64,000 bases of DNA from Stentor roeselii (lineage: Eukaryota; Ciliophora; Heterotrichea; Heterotrichida; Stentoridae), in NCBI GenBank assembly GCA_006503475.1, contig RSEH01000197.1:26610-90609 (forward strand), in the 5' to 3' direction. This document shows, one piece after another, positions 54,797-64,000 of the stretch. The first letter of the stretch is position 1, and each line of letters starts with the position of its first letter. The notes under the pieces were generated by a model, which did not search any database, had not been told where the DNA came from, and was given only the letters and a program-made list of their open reading frames with translations. The position numbers were made by a program, and so were the translations under genes.

Positions 54797-56935
54797 TCAT
54801 ATTTCATAAAATTCATTAAAATCCAACCGAAAAGCCAAAAACCTCTGAAAAACGCTGCCAGTTAATTTTTTGCGAAATTCTCTGAACTCATCTAAAAACT
54901 GTTCTTTTAGTAAGTCGACGTCGCAGTTCATTTCATCAAAAATTCTGATTTCTTCAAGATTTCCACATCTGATCTCCACTTCCCTTCTAAACCTTTCTTC
55001 ACCAGCGGCTTTGATGAGATCATTAAACATATCACAGAACCGAACAACGATCTCCACAAGTCCCAAGACTCTTTTATACATTTCCTCATCGTCTAGAAAG
55101 GCTTTGGTTGAAACGTCATTCAAGAACATCTCGTGAATTTCGATTAACTCGTCAAGACCTTCAGCTTGTTCCATTTTTTTCCTGAAGACTTTCCAACTGC
55201 TTTCGACCACCTCAACGATTAGGTAACTGAGGAAGTTGCTGATGAAATGATTAATTTCATGTTTAAAAAGCTGAAATCTGTGAAAAACTCCTCGAAGTTC
55301 GTAGTAGTTCTGGTAAAAAAGTACTTCTCGTGGAAAGGTGTATTGATTGCAGAGGTACTCTGCACGTTTCAGATGCCAAAGAAATTTAAATGCTCGAGAG
55401 TATGTCTCGGTGCAGGATGGGGAGAAGATTGTTGTGAGAGGGGCGGAAAAAACGTAGTCTAGGATGAATAGGTCCCAACCTGTGTCTAGTGGGGAAGGCT
55501 CGAGAATTTTGGTGTCTAAACGGTTGATGCAATCAGAAAGCTCATGACGCGCACTTGAGTCTCTGATAGCCAATCCAAGACTTGTGTTAGTATCATGCTT
55601 AAAAACTGAAGATCCACTTTGGCTCAAAATTTCATGAATCCTAAACATCAAAGACTGGCTAAAGTCCCCTTGAGCTAAAAGAATATATTTTTTTAAGCAG
55701 CTGAAATGATCATCCAGGTTATATTTAATCTTTATCAGAGATATCAAGAACTGTCCAGTTAAAGAGACCTGATTTCCTACCCAAGATTCAAGCGCTGTTG
55801 AGTCATTAATCGAAGGAAAGAGACTTGACGACGATGTCCACGGCTCTGAACATGCGTATTTTATGAAATTTATATTTTTTCCTATTTTTAACAGGTTTTT
55901 TGTCAAAGGTTCTGAGAAAAAACATGGAACCATATCATGGACTATCTGGTATTTTTTCGTCCAGAGAGAATCCGCGTCGATTGAAATGTCTTCAAAAATC
56001 AAAAACTCGTTGAAAGGGTCATCTATAGTTCCGAAAACGCACCAATTTTCAATCATTTCTTTAATTTTTTCTGAAGAAAACTTGAAAATTTCATTCATCA
56101 GGGCTTTTACTTTGTTATTACCTTGATTGCTTAAGTTATAAACAACTGATAAAATTTGTCCTCCTTTTAGGCCATCAATCGAGTCAATTAAAACTACGAA
56201 AAAAGTCATTTTTTCAATGGGATCTTTCATCCAATAATGCATTTTCCTTAAATTCATCTGTTGTCCGATCAACTCATTTAAAAATCCCTGATATTTTTCC
56301 AGTTCTTCCTCAAAAAACCCTGAAATAAGTTTTTCAGTAAATGAAAGATGTTCACTTTTCACAAACTTTTTCACCCTCTGCTGCAAGTGAAACATTTCCA
56401 GCATTTCCGCAGTCATCCTATCAAAAGGTCTTAAAATCTTAAATTTTTCCATTCGAAACTCATCATTTTTATCAATTTCAAAGAAATCAGGGGACTTTTC
56501 TTGAAGAATCTTTAAAATATCTGAAATTATTTCTCTTTCCATTAAAATCATCTTTTTTTCCTTCCTTGAAACTGTTTCAGGTCTAACCCGAGGCTGGTCC
56601 AAAGCCGAATCTTGAGGTTTTTCTTCAGATTTACTTGAAATTTGAGAAAAATTCTTGATTTTATTTAAAATGTGAAGAATTTGAACACGCTTTGACACGG
56701 CCTTCAATTTTATCAGTCTAAAAAAGAGTTTTTTGTATTTTTCAGCTTGATCTGGGAGTAAACCCGCCAGGGCTTCTTCTTTGATCGCGTTTTCTTTGAG
56801 AACTGGAAGACCTATGCGAGAGGAGGCGATGTTGAGGATGTATTTTTTCACGTTTTCTGGAGCGGTTCCGTTGAAGAACTGCTTTACAAGTCTTTCGAGT
56901 AATAGAGTTATTCTTTTAGAGGTTTCTGCATCCAT
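54797..56935 (-). CDS. GCP3: Gamma-tubulin complex component 3 (GCP3/Spc98)
   Basis: 712 residues (human 907). GCP motifs: FRLIKLKAVSKRVQILHIL in the N-terminus, RKMHYWMKDPIEKMTFFVVL with GGQILSVVY in the GRIP1 region, and GWDLFILDYVFSAPLTTIF then YSRAFKFLWHLKRAEY in the GRIP2 region. The GWD.F.LDY...P..T.F..FLW..KR.EY form is that of GCP3 rather than GCP2. It builds the gamma-tubulin small complex, the template for microtubule nucleation at basal bodies and MTOCs. Stop TGA. The spacer to the pepsin-fold gene is only 36 bp. Confidence 0.9.
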   Translation of the reverse strand: MDAETSKRITLLLERLVKQFFNGTAPENVKKYILNIASSRIGLPVLKENAIKEEALAGLLPDQAEKYKKLFFRLIKLKAVSKRVQILHILNKIKNFSQISSKSEEKPQDSALDQPRVRPETVSRKEKKMILMEREIISDILKILQEKSPDFFEIDKNDEFRMEKFKILRPFDRMTAEMLEMFHLQQRVKKFVKSEHLSFTEKLISGFFEEELEKYQGFLNELIGQQMNLRKMHYWMKDPIEKMTFFVVLIDSIDGLKGGQILSVVYNLSNQGNNKVKALMNEIFKFSSEKIKEMIENWCVFGTIDDPFNEFLIFEDISIDADSLWTKKYQIVHDMVPCFFSEPLTKNLLKIGKNINFIKYACSEPWTSSSSLFPSINDSTALESWVGNQVSLTGQFLISLIKIKYNLDDHFSCLKKYILLAQGDFSQSLMFRIHEILSQSGSSVFKHDTNTSLGLAIRDSSARHELSDCINRLDTKILEPSPLDTGWDLFILDYVFSAPLTTIFSPSCTETYSRAFKFLWHLKRAEYLCNQYTFPREVLFYQNYYELRGVFHRFQLFKHEINHFISNFLSYLIVEVVESSWKVFRKKMEQAEGLDELIEIHEMFLNDVSTKAFLDDEEMYKRVLGLVEIVVRFCDMFNDLIKAAGEERFRREVEIRCGNLEEIRIFDEMNCDVDLLKEQFLDEFREFRKKLTGSVFQRFLAFRLDFNEFYEI

Positions 56936-57884
56936 AATAAAATGATTTTTTAGATTGATTGAGTTAAGTGGTTAGAAATTTGGTAGTTTTTAAGATCAGG
57001 TTTAAAGTTTTAGTGATTTGAGGCTTTTGAAATCGATTTAGAGGAATTTTAATGATTTGGAGCATTTTTAGTTGTTTTAAAGTTAATAAAATTTCTTACT
57101 TGAGCTTGCACTGGATTGTTGGAGGGATTGTAAAGTTTCAGTGATTTTTAGAGGTTTTTTATGAAGAGGGTTATGGATTTTTTAGGATTCTGAAAAAAAA
57201 ATCAGAATTTGTCTAGAGTTTGACTTAGTTATCATTTGAAAAGGATTTTAAATAAAAATTAGAACTGAAAATTACTTTTCTTTAAGATATTGAATGAAAG
57301 TGCTTTTCATGATTTATGGTTACTTAAAAAAATTATTTGATTCTTACCTCACTCAGTGGTCACTTCACATCTTTGAATTATTCGGATTCACTTATTTCGG
57401 TTTAATTAAGGTCATAGAGAGGATTGTCATTGAAATTTTGGAGCGAAAATGAATTGAAAAGTTTTGATGGTATTCACAAATACAATAGAGTTTTCGAAGA
57501 AGACTGAACACTTTGATACTTTTTATGGATAAGGAATTTCAGAAAATTTCACAACTATTAAAGTGGCTAACTAAAGTTTAGGTGTATTTACTTGAACTCC
57601 TAATTCATCCAAACTTCAATCAACTCCTATTCAAATTTTCCATTAAGCTGAGTTAACAATTACATCAAATAAATCTCTTTCAAAAAACATCTAATCCACC
57701 ATCTAAAAGTTCAGTAAACATCTAAAGCCAATCTCAAACATTTTAAAACTTTGCGAACATCATCAAAACCCCCAATTCCTTCAATTTTTTTCCTCCAGAA
57801 AAAAAAAACCAAACCCATTCTAAATCTAAACAAATATATAAGTTAATATTTATTCATTACTTTTAATGGTCAAAATGAATATAT
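56936..57884. other. Intergenic spacer between divergent genes
   Basis: 949 bp without a supported gene. The top strand is G/T-rich to about 57580 and C/A-rich after 57600. ATTCTGA (57187-57193) and TCAGAAT (57202-57208) can pair around a run of A. Confidence 0.6.
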
Positions 57885-58331
57885 ATGAAAATAATAAGGC
57901 TATATTGCGAAGTTCCAGGCTGCAAAAAAACTTTCAGAACCCAGGAAGCTTTGGACTTTCATTCGAACAATGACCATAGTTCGACCTTCTTAGCTCCTTC
58001 AAACCAGTTCAAGTGTCCTGACTGTTCCAAAACCCTGTCAACAAAGCAGAGTCTCAAAGAACATCTTTACACTCATACCGGAGAAAAGCCCTACAAATGC
58101 CTCGAAGCAGGTTGCGGGCTGCTCTTCAGACAAAGCAGTCAGCTTTCAAACCATCGAAGAGTCCATCAAGAGATAAAGAAAAACATTCCAGAAATATCGA
58201 AAATTAATTTGTTGGTACTTTCCAAGCTGTTTTCTCAGCAAAAACCGTATATTTACAGTATTCCTGCAGGGCCGTATTCACTCATCGATGCTCATTTGCC
58301 AGACTTGAAAAAAGAGATTCTATCTGAGTGA
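57885..58331 (+). CDS. Three-finger C2H2 zinc-finger protein
   Basis: 148 residues. Fingers at residues 8-31 (CEVPGCKKTFRTQEALDFHS), 44-64 (CPDCSKTLSTKQSLKEHLYT) and 72-94 (CLEAGCGLLFRQSSQLSNHR). A TGEKPYKC linker joins fingers two and three, typical of DNA-binding arrays. The C-terminal 50 residues are helical and hydrophobic. Predicted sequence-specific DNA- or RNA-binding protein. An ATG at 57867 reads a different frame and was not used. Stop TGA. Confidence 0.85.
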   Translation: MKIIRLYCEVPGCKKTFRTQEALDFHSNNDHSSTFLAPSNQFKCPDCSKTLSTKQSLKEHLYTHTGEKPYKCLEAGCGLLFRQSSQLSNHRRVHQEIKKNIPEISKINLLVLSKLFSQQKPYIYSIPAGPYSLIDAHLPDLKKEILSE

Positions 58332-58561
58332 TTAACTAAATAAGAAAATTAGGTTTAATCTTGATTTATTCTTGAAAAATTTTAGACCAAATTAATGGAA
58401 AATCTAGGAAATTATTTCTTTTATGAAAAATTAACTAATGTTTATCAAAACCGAAAACATGACTTTGTATTTTTCAGACTTTGACTAAATCTTGAAGATA
58501 CTGACGCTTTTAATGGCACTTTCTTGAAAAAATGGTTTTCCATTTAGCGGAATAAGGGAGT

Positions 58562-59908
58562 TTAATTATCGATTTTCTTGTAATGTAAGTCATTTTTTAC
58601 TTCAGGCGTCTCTGGTTCGATCAGAAGCCGTTTGCAAAAAATAACTAAAAGGGAAATGAAAAGACTACTGAACAATATAGCAACCCAAATAAACCCGCAT
58701 GAAGAAATTCCTTCAGCATCCGAGCAGAAGTTTTCAAAGAGTACTCCAGACTCACTTCCAGTGAGTATCATTCCGAAATAAAAAGGACAGTTCGACATAG
58801 CTAAATAAATCCCTTCCTTTCCTTCAGGAGCTATTTTAAAAGTATAATCAAGTAGCCTAGGCACCCAAATCGATTCACCAACACTGATAAAAATAACCAA
58901 CCCGATATAAGCAGCAAAGTCTTCAGAAAAGACAACAAAAGCACTTCCCAATGACCCGATAATAGCACCTGCACATATCAAGTCATAACTACTGAAATAA
59001 AAGGTCAAAACAGTGAGAGTGGCAAGTCCAATTATCATCGTTAATGAATGAATGCTCAGCATCAAGCCAAAATGAGCAGAATTTCCTTGGGTCCTGATCA
59101 GGTACTTTGGAAGAGTTGCATCAAGGTGCCCGAAAGATGAACTTCGAAGTAAGACCATGAAAAGAATCAGGAAAGAAAAACGTAAGAATCTTGGGCAGGA
59201 TAATAAACCTTCTGAGTTCATTGAATCTGTTTGGATTTCGTGGATTGGCTTGCAGAATTTTAAAGAAATTATGCTGAGTATGAGGAATATGATACCTGTG
59301 TAGCAGGAGTACTGGTAGACTAGAAGTTCGTTGTTTAAAGTGGCCCATAAGTAGTCTAAGTAGAAGCCTATCACTATTCCTGCCAGATAGTTACTGGTGA
59401 AAAAGCAAGATGAACTCAAATTTCTAATTTCTTCATCCGAGTACTCTTTGACTGCATATTCAGCATAAGGCCAGGCAATCGCACAAGAAATACTCTGAAA
59501 GATTGTAATTCCAAGCAAGCACATATAAACATTTTCTCCAAGCATCATTCCAAACCCGACAATCCCAAGTACGGAGGAAAAAAACAAGCCTCTTTTCAAG
59601 CTGATTTTCGACATCAAGTAACTCAGATAAACTGAAAGCAACCCGATGACAATCCCAAAGACTCCAAAAACAATTCCTGAATAAGTATCAGAGAATGAAT
59701 GTTGAATAGAAAAGTGAAGTGGAATCAAAGTAACGAGAATGTAAAACTGGGCACTTGAGCAAAAGTTTATCAGGAAAGTTAGGAATAAACTTTTGTCACT
59801 TTTCATTAGAACTTGAAGTGAATGACACATTCCTTTAGGTTCAGGAGTGTCATTAATTGACACAAAAGTTACTGAAGCTGATTGAAGAAGCGAGTCACTG
59901 ACCTTCAT
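58562..59908 (-). CDS. Major facilitator superfamily transporter
   Basis: 448 residues with about 11-12 hydrophobic helices, an N-terminal Ser-rich cytosolic leader and a charged C-terminus. Helices 1-6 lie at residues 40-225, followed by a hydrophilic loop (IHEIQTDSMNSEGL) and helices 7-12. GIVFGVFGIVIGLLSVYLSY and LMSKISLKRGLFFSSVLGIV resemble the MFS A-motif region between helices 2 and 3. The WPYAEYAVKEYSDEEIRNLS segment suggests a spinster- or MFSD-type carrier. The substrate cannot be told. Membrane location (plasma or endosome) unknown. Confidence 0.78.
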   Translation of the reverse strand: MKVSDSLLQSASVTFVSINDTPEPKGMCHSLQVLMKSDKSLFLTFLINFCSSAQFYILVTLIPLHFSIQHSFSDTYSGIVFGVFGIVIGLLSVYLSYLMSKISLKRGLFFSSVLGIVGFGMMLGENVYMCLLGITIFQSISCAIAWPYAEYAVKEYSDEEIRNLSSSCFFTSNYLAGIVIGFYLDYLWATLNNELLVYQYSCYTGIIFLILSIISLKFCKPIHEIQTDSMNSEGLLSCPRFLRFSFLILFMVLLRSSSFGHLDATLPKYLIRTQGNSAHFGLMLSIHSLTMIIGLATLTVLTFYFSSYDLICAGAIIGSLGSAFVVFSEDFAAYIGLVIFISVGESIWVPRLLDYTFKIAPEGKEGIYLAMSNCPFYFGMILTGSESGVLFENFCSDAEGISSCGFIWVAILFSSLFISLLVIFCKRLLIEPETPEVKNDLHYKKIDN

Positions 59909-60036
59909 TGACCTATTTAATAAGATTGGACTTAAATGAAGTTTAATGATAAAGACTAGTTTTGATTTAACAAATTTTTTTCACTTGAAAGTTGATTAAG
60001 AACAGAATAAATAGCATGAAAGATAACATCCCTACC

Positions 60037-60609
60037 TTAGTTATTTTTTCCTATTTCTATCTTCAAAAATGTGATTTCTTTCAAAAGATTCTCAGTTTTT
60101 TGGTTTTCTTGAATCAAGTCACTTTCAAGTTCTGCTACTCTTTTATTTTTCGCTTCTAGTTTCTCCTTCAAATTCTCGTACTGCAAAGATGAGAGAGAAG
60201 GGGTTCTGTCAACTGCTGGACACTGAGAATCTGAAACTTTTGGGATTTTTTCGAATTTTTGAGTCATTTCTTGAAGTTTTTTCTTTTTTTCAGATATTCT
60301 TTCTTCTAACTGAGTATTTTTCGTTCTTCTTTCATGCAATTCATCTGAGATTTGGCTGATTTTTTGTTGATTTTCTTGGATTTTTAGAAGGTAATCTTTG
60401 CAGTTCTGATGCTCTTTCTTGTAAAGTTTTTTTTTTTCATGGTATTTTTTTCGGTACTTTTCGAGTTTTTTTTCGAGTTTTTGTTTTGATTGTTCTTTGT
60501 TTTCATCTTCGGGTTTACCGAAAAGGTTTACTTTTTGCATTGATTCTGGTGATGCACTTGGTCTTGAATCTTTTGAAGAAAATCCGAAAAAGTTTCTGAT
60601 TGCATTCAT
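60037..60609 (-). CDS. Short coiled-coil protein
   Basis: 190 residues. N-terminal ~35 residues carry FFGFSSKDSRPSASPESM, then a Lys/Glu-rich coiled coil from about 40 to 185 (for example KKLEKYRKKYHEKKKLYKKE), with a short break near residue 125-140 (SDSQCPAVDRTPSLSSL). No known domain. Confidence 0.65.
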   Translation of the reverse strand: MNAIRNFFGFSSKDSRPSASPESMQKVNLFGKPEDENKEQSKQKLEKKLEKYRKKYHEKKKLYKKEHQNCKDYLLKIQENQQKISQISDELHERRTKNTQLEERISEKKKKLQEMTQKFEKIPKVSDSQCPAVDRTPSLSSLQYENLKEKLEAKNKRVAELESDLIQENQKTENLLKEITFLKIEIGKNN

Positions 60610-60771
60610 TTTAATATAAGAATAGGAAGATTTAAAGGATTTGGTGATGGGTTTGAAGAGATTGAGAGCATATTCTAAATAAGCTATATCAAGTCCTAAT
60701 ATAAATAAAATTCTATCCTATTTCTCAGACTCAGAACAATAATTATTAAATCTACTCTAATCTTATTTATT

Positions 60772-61080
60772 CTATACTTCCCACAAATTCCCATCGTAAT
60801 TATCAGTTTTGTCTTCGCTATCATCAGTAAAAATCTCATCAGCATCCAATTCACTTTGTTCTTCATAAAACTGTGAATCCAGCTGCAAATCTTCTGAGTT
60901 GACTTTTTCAAAAGTCTCATCATCTTCAAGTTGTAAAAAGTTTCCAAACTGTTCAATATGCAAATCAATCACATCCCCTTCAATCTGATTTCGAATAACT
61001 GTTCCAACAGGGTCTTGATCTTGAAACTCTTTAAAAGCCGTGACAAAGAAAAAAGTTAAAAAAACAATGCAAACTTTCAT
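60772..61080 (-). CDS. Small secreted acidic protein
   Basis: 102 residues. An N-terminal signal peptide (MKVCIVFLTFFFVTA) is followed by a strongly acidic chain rich in Asp and Glu (for example SEDLQLDSQFYEEQSELDAD) with no Cys. It lies 78 bp from the divergent start of the alpha-mannosidase, also a secretory-pathway protein. Function unknown; may be a granule or lumenal protein. Confidence 0.6.
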   Translation of the reverse strand: MKVCIVFLTFFFVTAFKEFQDQDPVGTVIRNQIEGDVIDLHIEQFGNFLQLEDDETFEKVNSEDLQLDSQFYEEQSELDADEIFTDDSEDKTDNYDGNLWEV

Positions 61081-61158
61081 ACAAATAATAATTACTAAAA
61101 AAACTCCCAGTTATAAATCAAAAATAAAAAATTCCCTAATCTTCTATGATAATAAATA

Positions 61159-63996
61159 ATGAAGTACCTTCCATTGTTCCTTCTTCTCTGCAACTCTCTA
61201 AAGGTCTTCGTAGTTCCCCATTCCCACAACGATGCAGGTTGGTTGTCAGACATTCGCAAATGTTACGAAGTTTCTTGCCGCAACTCATTAAACAACATGA
61301 TGAAAATGCTGAAAACAATCCCTTCCCTAAAGTACTGCTGGTCAGAAATCGTCTTCTTGAAATGGTGGCTTGAAGAATACCCTGAAAACATCCCCATTCT
61401 AAAAGACCTGATAAAGTCCAAACGCTTTGAAATCGTCGGAGGTGGCTGGGTCCAAAACGACGACGCTTTGCCAGACTTCGAACTCACTTTGAGACAAATG
61501 GAAACTGGACTCGAGTATATCAATAAAACTTTGGGAGTGTCTCAAGTCAACATCGGATGGCAACTCGACCCTTTTGGACATAGCTCAATGATTCCTGTTC
61601 TTTGGGAAAAAATGGGATTTGAAGCTCTTGTCGTCGCCAGGATTGACTACCAGTATAAAGTAAAAAATACTTAGAAACACTTGCAACGAGAGAAAAATAT
61701 GGAATTTGTTTGGAAAGCTGAAGGGTTTGGAAATAAAGGAATTTTTGTACATGTTTTAAGTAATCATTACAATTTTCCTAGTTTTGTCAAGTTTAAGAAA
61801 AATTTGAGACCTGATTCAACTCGATGCTTTAAAAAACTACCGGCAACTGATGAGGAAATGGAGAAATGGTAAAAATAAATAGTGTGGAGAAGTTGTATGA
61901 TTATGTTATGACTGAGAGTAAAGGGTATAAAACTGAGAATTATTTATTGTTACTTGGAGATGACTTTGCTTATCGAAATTTTGATGAAACTTCAGCTTAT
62001 TTGAAGTTTTGGGATAAATTGATTAAGAAAAGTAAAAAACTTGATATTCGGTTTGCTACACCTTCTGAATACTTTCAGCAGGTTTTTAAAGAAAAGAGTG
62101 AATTTGGGTTTTATCAAGGAGATTTTCTGCCACTTATTATTGCACCTTCAAAGTCTGTGAAATTTGGGGATTATAGAAGGACTTGGACTGGGTTTTACAC
62201 TACTAAACCTTTTTTGAAAAAGAGGATTGCTGATGTTCAAAAAGAGGTTAGAATTGCTGAAATCTTTTCGAGTTTGGTGATGGAAAAGGAGTTTTTTGCT
62301 TATAATCTCTGTATTTCTTCTCATCATGATGCGATTACTGGCACTTGTAAGTATCCTGTGTATCTTGATTACTTAAAAAGACTAGACAATGACGAACAAA
62401 AAGCTTTTAAAGTTTTATTTCGTTCATTTGAACTCCTTTTTGATACTAGCGACCAAGGTCCAGTAATGATTCCTTATAAACTGATGTTTGTTTTCAATCC
62501 ATTGAACTGGAAAGTGTTAAAATTAGTAGATTTCATGAGTGATTCTTATTTCTTTAAGATACTTCACAAAGGAAAATCTATAAAATCTCAATTTTAGATC
62601 TAGATGGAACTATTTTTGCCTTTTTCGAAGCTCGTCTCGAATCATTCCAATTAATTTCCTTCATAATTGAGTTATATTCCTATTCATGTGAAGACTGCTG
62701 TGAAATTTCCAAAAAATCATCAAAAACATCAATTTCAAACCATTTAATTTCACTTCAAACAAATCAAGGTCTTTTGCATTCCATAACAAAAGACAGAGAA
62801 ACAATAATATTAAGCTCTTCATTAGTAAACTACGAAAGTTCTTACAGTGGCGAATACATCTTCACCCCAACAGTATCCTCCAAATAGGACCCAGGCCAAA
62901 AGATAGCTGATCTTAAAGCCTTTCAAGTTTTCGAAGGTTCTTTAGTCCAACTCGCAATATCCTGGTTTTCTTACAAAGGGGAAACCTTTCGACAAACATT
63001 GATCCTTCCTACTTCTTCCTCTGAATTCATATTAAAATTTGAGTTATCATCTCCAAGAACTCTGACATTTTTTTAAGATTTGAAATAAATCCTTCTTCCT
63101 CTCCATGGTTTTCTACTTTCAACTCAGTTAATTTCATCAAAAGAGTTTTTAAGACAGAAGATAAAATAACAAGAGGAACAAATTATTATCCTGTCAACGG
63201 AGCTCTTTTGATTGAGTTGAATGAAAAGGTTCTGATGTTTGTGCCGAGTTATTCTCATGGAGCTGGAATGTTCAGTCCTGAATCTTTTGAAATGCATCTT
63301 CATCGACATCCTAATCAAGATGATGGTCTTGGCTTGGGAGGATATGTCGGAGATAAATTGAAAAGTGAGCAAAAATGGCTTGTTAGTTTCGATTCTTTCA
63401 ATTTTACTCAATTTTGGAAAAGTTACCTTTCATTTAAAGCCTCTCCTTCTGTTTATTTCAGTGGTGATAAGGAAAAAGTACAGAAAGAAATGGGAAATTC
63501 TACTGTTTTTTTTAATGTTTTTAATGAAAAATCTGTTCAGTTGATTGGAGAGGATTGGTGTAGGTATTTTTCAAGGATTGTGCATAGAAATAACAGGAAT
63601 ATTGCAGATGTTGTTAATGTTTGTGAAAATTCGATTGAGGATTTTGATGATGATCCGGTCTGGCTGTATAGTGGAATGAAGAAAAAGGGAAATTCTGTAG
63701 TTGTTGGGTATGAACTTACTTATTTTAAGAATATGAGTTCGGGTGGAGAGGTTTGTTTGAAGTATCCAGAAGGTGATGATTATAAGTTTAAACCTTTTGA
63801 TATGAAAAAGAGGTATATTGAAAAGAAATTAATTGTAGATGAAATACCGATTGGGCAAACTAAATCAATTAGCATCAACTATTTTCGGTTTGATGTAGCT
63901 AGTGAATCTAGTGATTTATATTTGGTAGGTTCTATTCTTATTTGGATTATCATATTTGTTGTTTTATTTGTTGTTCGATTTCTCAGGAAAGGATAA
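61159..63996 (+). CDS. GH38 alpha-mannosidase, two apparent frameshifts
   Basis: Two 15-nt introns (61660-61674 GTAAAAAATACTTAG; 62873-62887 GTATCCTCCAAATAG) and one of 14 nt (61869-61882). A signal peptide leads to the GH38 core: PHSHNDAGWL at residues 20-29, EIVGGGWVQNDDALPDFE near 91-108, GWQLDPFGHSS with nucleophile Asp 137, and SSHHDAITGTC further on. The C-terminal part has NYYPVNGALLIE and FEMHLHRHPNQDDGLG and ends in a membrane segment (LVGSILIWIIIFVVLFVV). Two reading-frame breaks remain after splicing, at the T-run 62592-62595 (SIKSQF, then LDLDGT) and the T-run 63068-63074. One more base at each would restore a single frame of about 931 residues. The gene may be a pseudogene, a mis-sequenced allele or slippage-decoded. 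Confidence 0.8.
61869..61882 (+). other. 14-nt intron
   Basis: GTAAAAATAAATAG in the mannosidase gene. Only a 14-nt removal moves the reading frame from the upstream to the downstream GH38 block (EEMEK to VEKLYDYVM). The branch-like A six bases from the end is kept. A missing A in the AAAAA run would look the same. Confidence 0.6.
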
Positions 63997-64000
63997 TAAT

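Noticed and set aside
57867-57950. Earlier ATG (57867) as start of the C2H2 gene
   Set aside because: It reads another frame and stops soon; the zinc fingers are in the frame from 57885.
1974-58331. TGA decoded as Trp (Blepharisma-like code)
   Set aside because: Reading through the terminal TGA codons adds only short unrelated tails, and long frames contain no TGA.
62545-62564. 20-nt intron GTG...AAG to explain the first frame break in the mannosidase gene
   Set aside because: It would be far outside the 14-15 nt size class, ends AAG and would remove residues that fit the upstream frame up to SIKSQF. A one-base loss in a T-run fits better.
1-64000. Transposons, CRISPR arrays, operon-type bacterial features, telomeric repeats
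   Set aside because: I looked for transposase-like frames, regular spacer arrays and telomere repeats and saw none.

Overview
The window looks like a stretch of macronuclear genome from a heterotrich ciliate, most likely Stentor or a close relative. The evidence is in the sequence. Genes are densely packed on both strands with very short spacers. The DNA is AT-rich. Introns are only 15 nt (14 nt in two cases): eleven 15-nt introns run GT...TAG or GT...CAG, and all carry an A at position 10. The proteome is eukaryotic and ciliary: PG-rich and CIMIP2 ciliary proteins, gamma-tubulin complex, HOPS, HECT and U-box ligases. TAA, TAG and TGA all end genes, and no long gene needs a reassigned stop, so the code is standard. 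That fits Stentor and argues against Blepharisma or Condylostoma. The species name is inference.

Layout. 0-6.5 kb: a duplicated terminal repeat, a ciliary PG-rich protein, a two-repeat Myb factor, an adenosine/adenine deaminase, a CIMIP2-like ciliary protein and a RING-TRAF-ZZ-FW protein. 6.5-14.6 kb: UDP-glucose 4-epimerase, several proteins of unknown function, an Amt-family protein and VPS16. 15-25.6 kb: a CHIP-like TPR/U-box ligase, a six-knuckle zinc protein, tRNA-Ala(UGC), several coiled-coil proteins, a propeller-like protein and an ankyrin protein. 25.6-28 kb: the emptiest part, holding a compact multi-hairpin segment that may be a non-coding RNA, and a small Myb-like gene. 28-45 kb: a divergent pair of coiled-coil proteins, a second two-repeat Myb, a 2576-residue HUWE1/TOM1-type HECT ligase, an RNF5-like RING ligase, a TPR protein, a 33-bp minisatellite, glucosamine-6-phosphate N-acetyltransferase and a cyclin. 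45-64 kb: a claspin/Mrc1-like protein, an Unkempt-like CCCH protein with a U-box, two tandem pepsin-fold proteins that lack one catalytic Asp, GCP3, a C2H2 protein, an MFS transporter, small proteins and a GH38 alpha-mannosidase with two apparent frameshifts.

The genes do not form one pathway. Loose themes are ubiquitin ligation (five E3-type genes), cilia and microtubules, endolysosomal traffic and hydrolysis, and cell cycle/replication. The window-wide pattern that gene annotation does not explain is a saw-tooth strand asymmetry. The top strand drifts from A/C-rich to G/T-rich and then resets, about once per gene and about once per kilobase inside the large HECT gene. The other main points for follow-up are two 14-nt introns, an Amt protein without its twin histidines, the paired pseudo-proteases, the RING-ZZ-FW architecture and the hairpin-rich segment near 26.4 kb.
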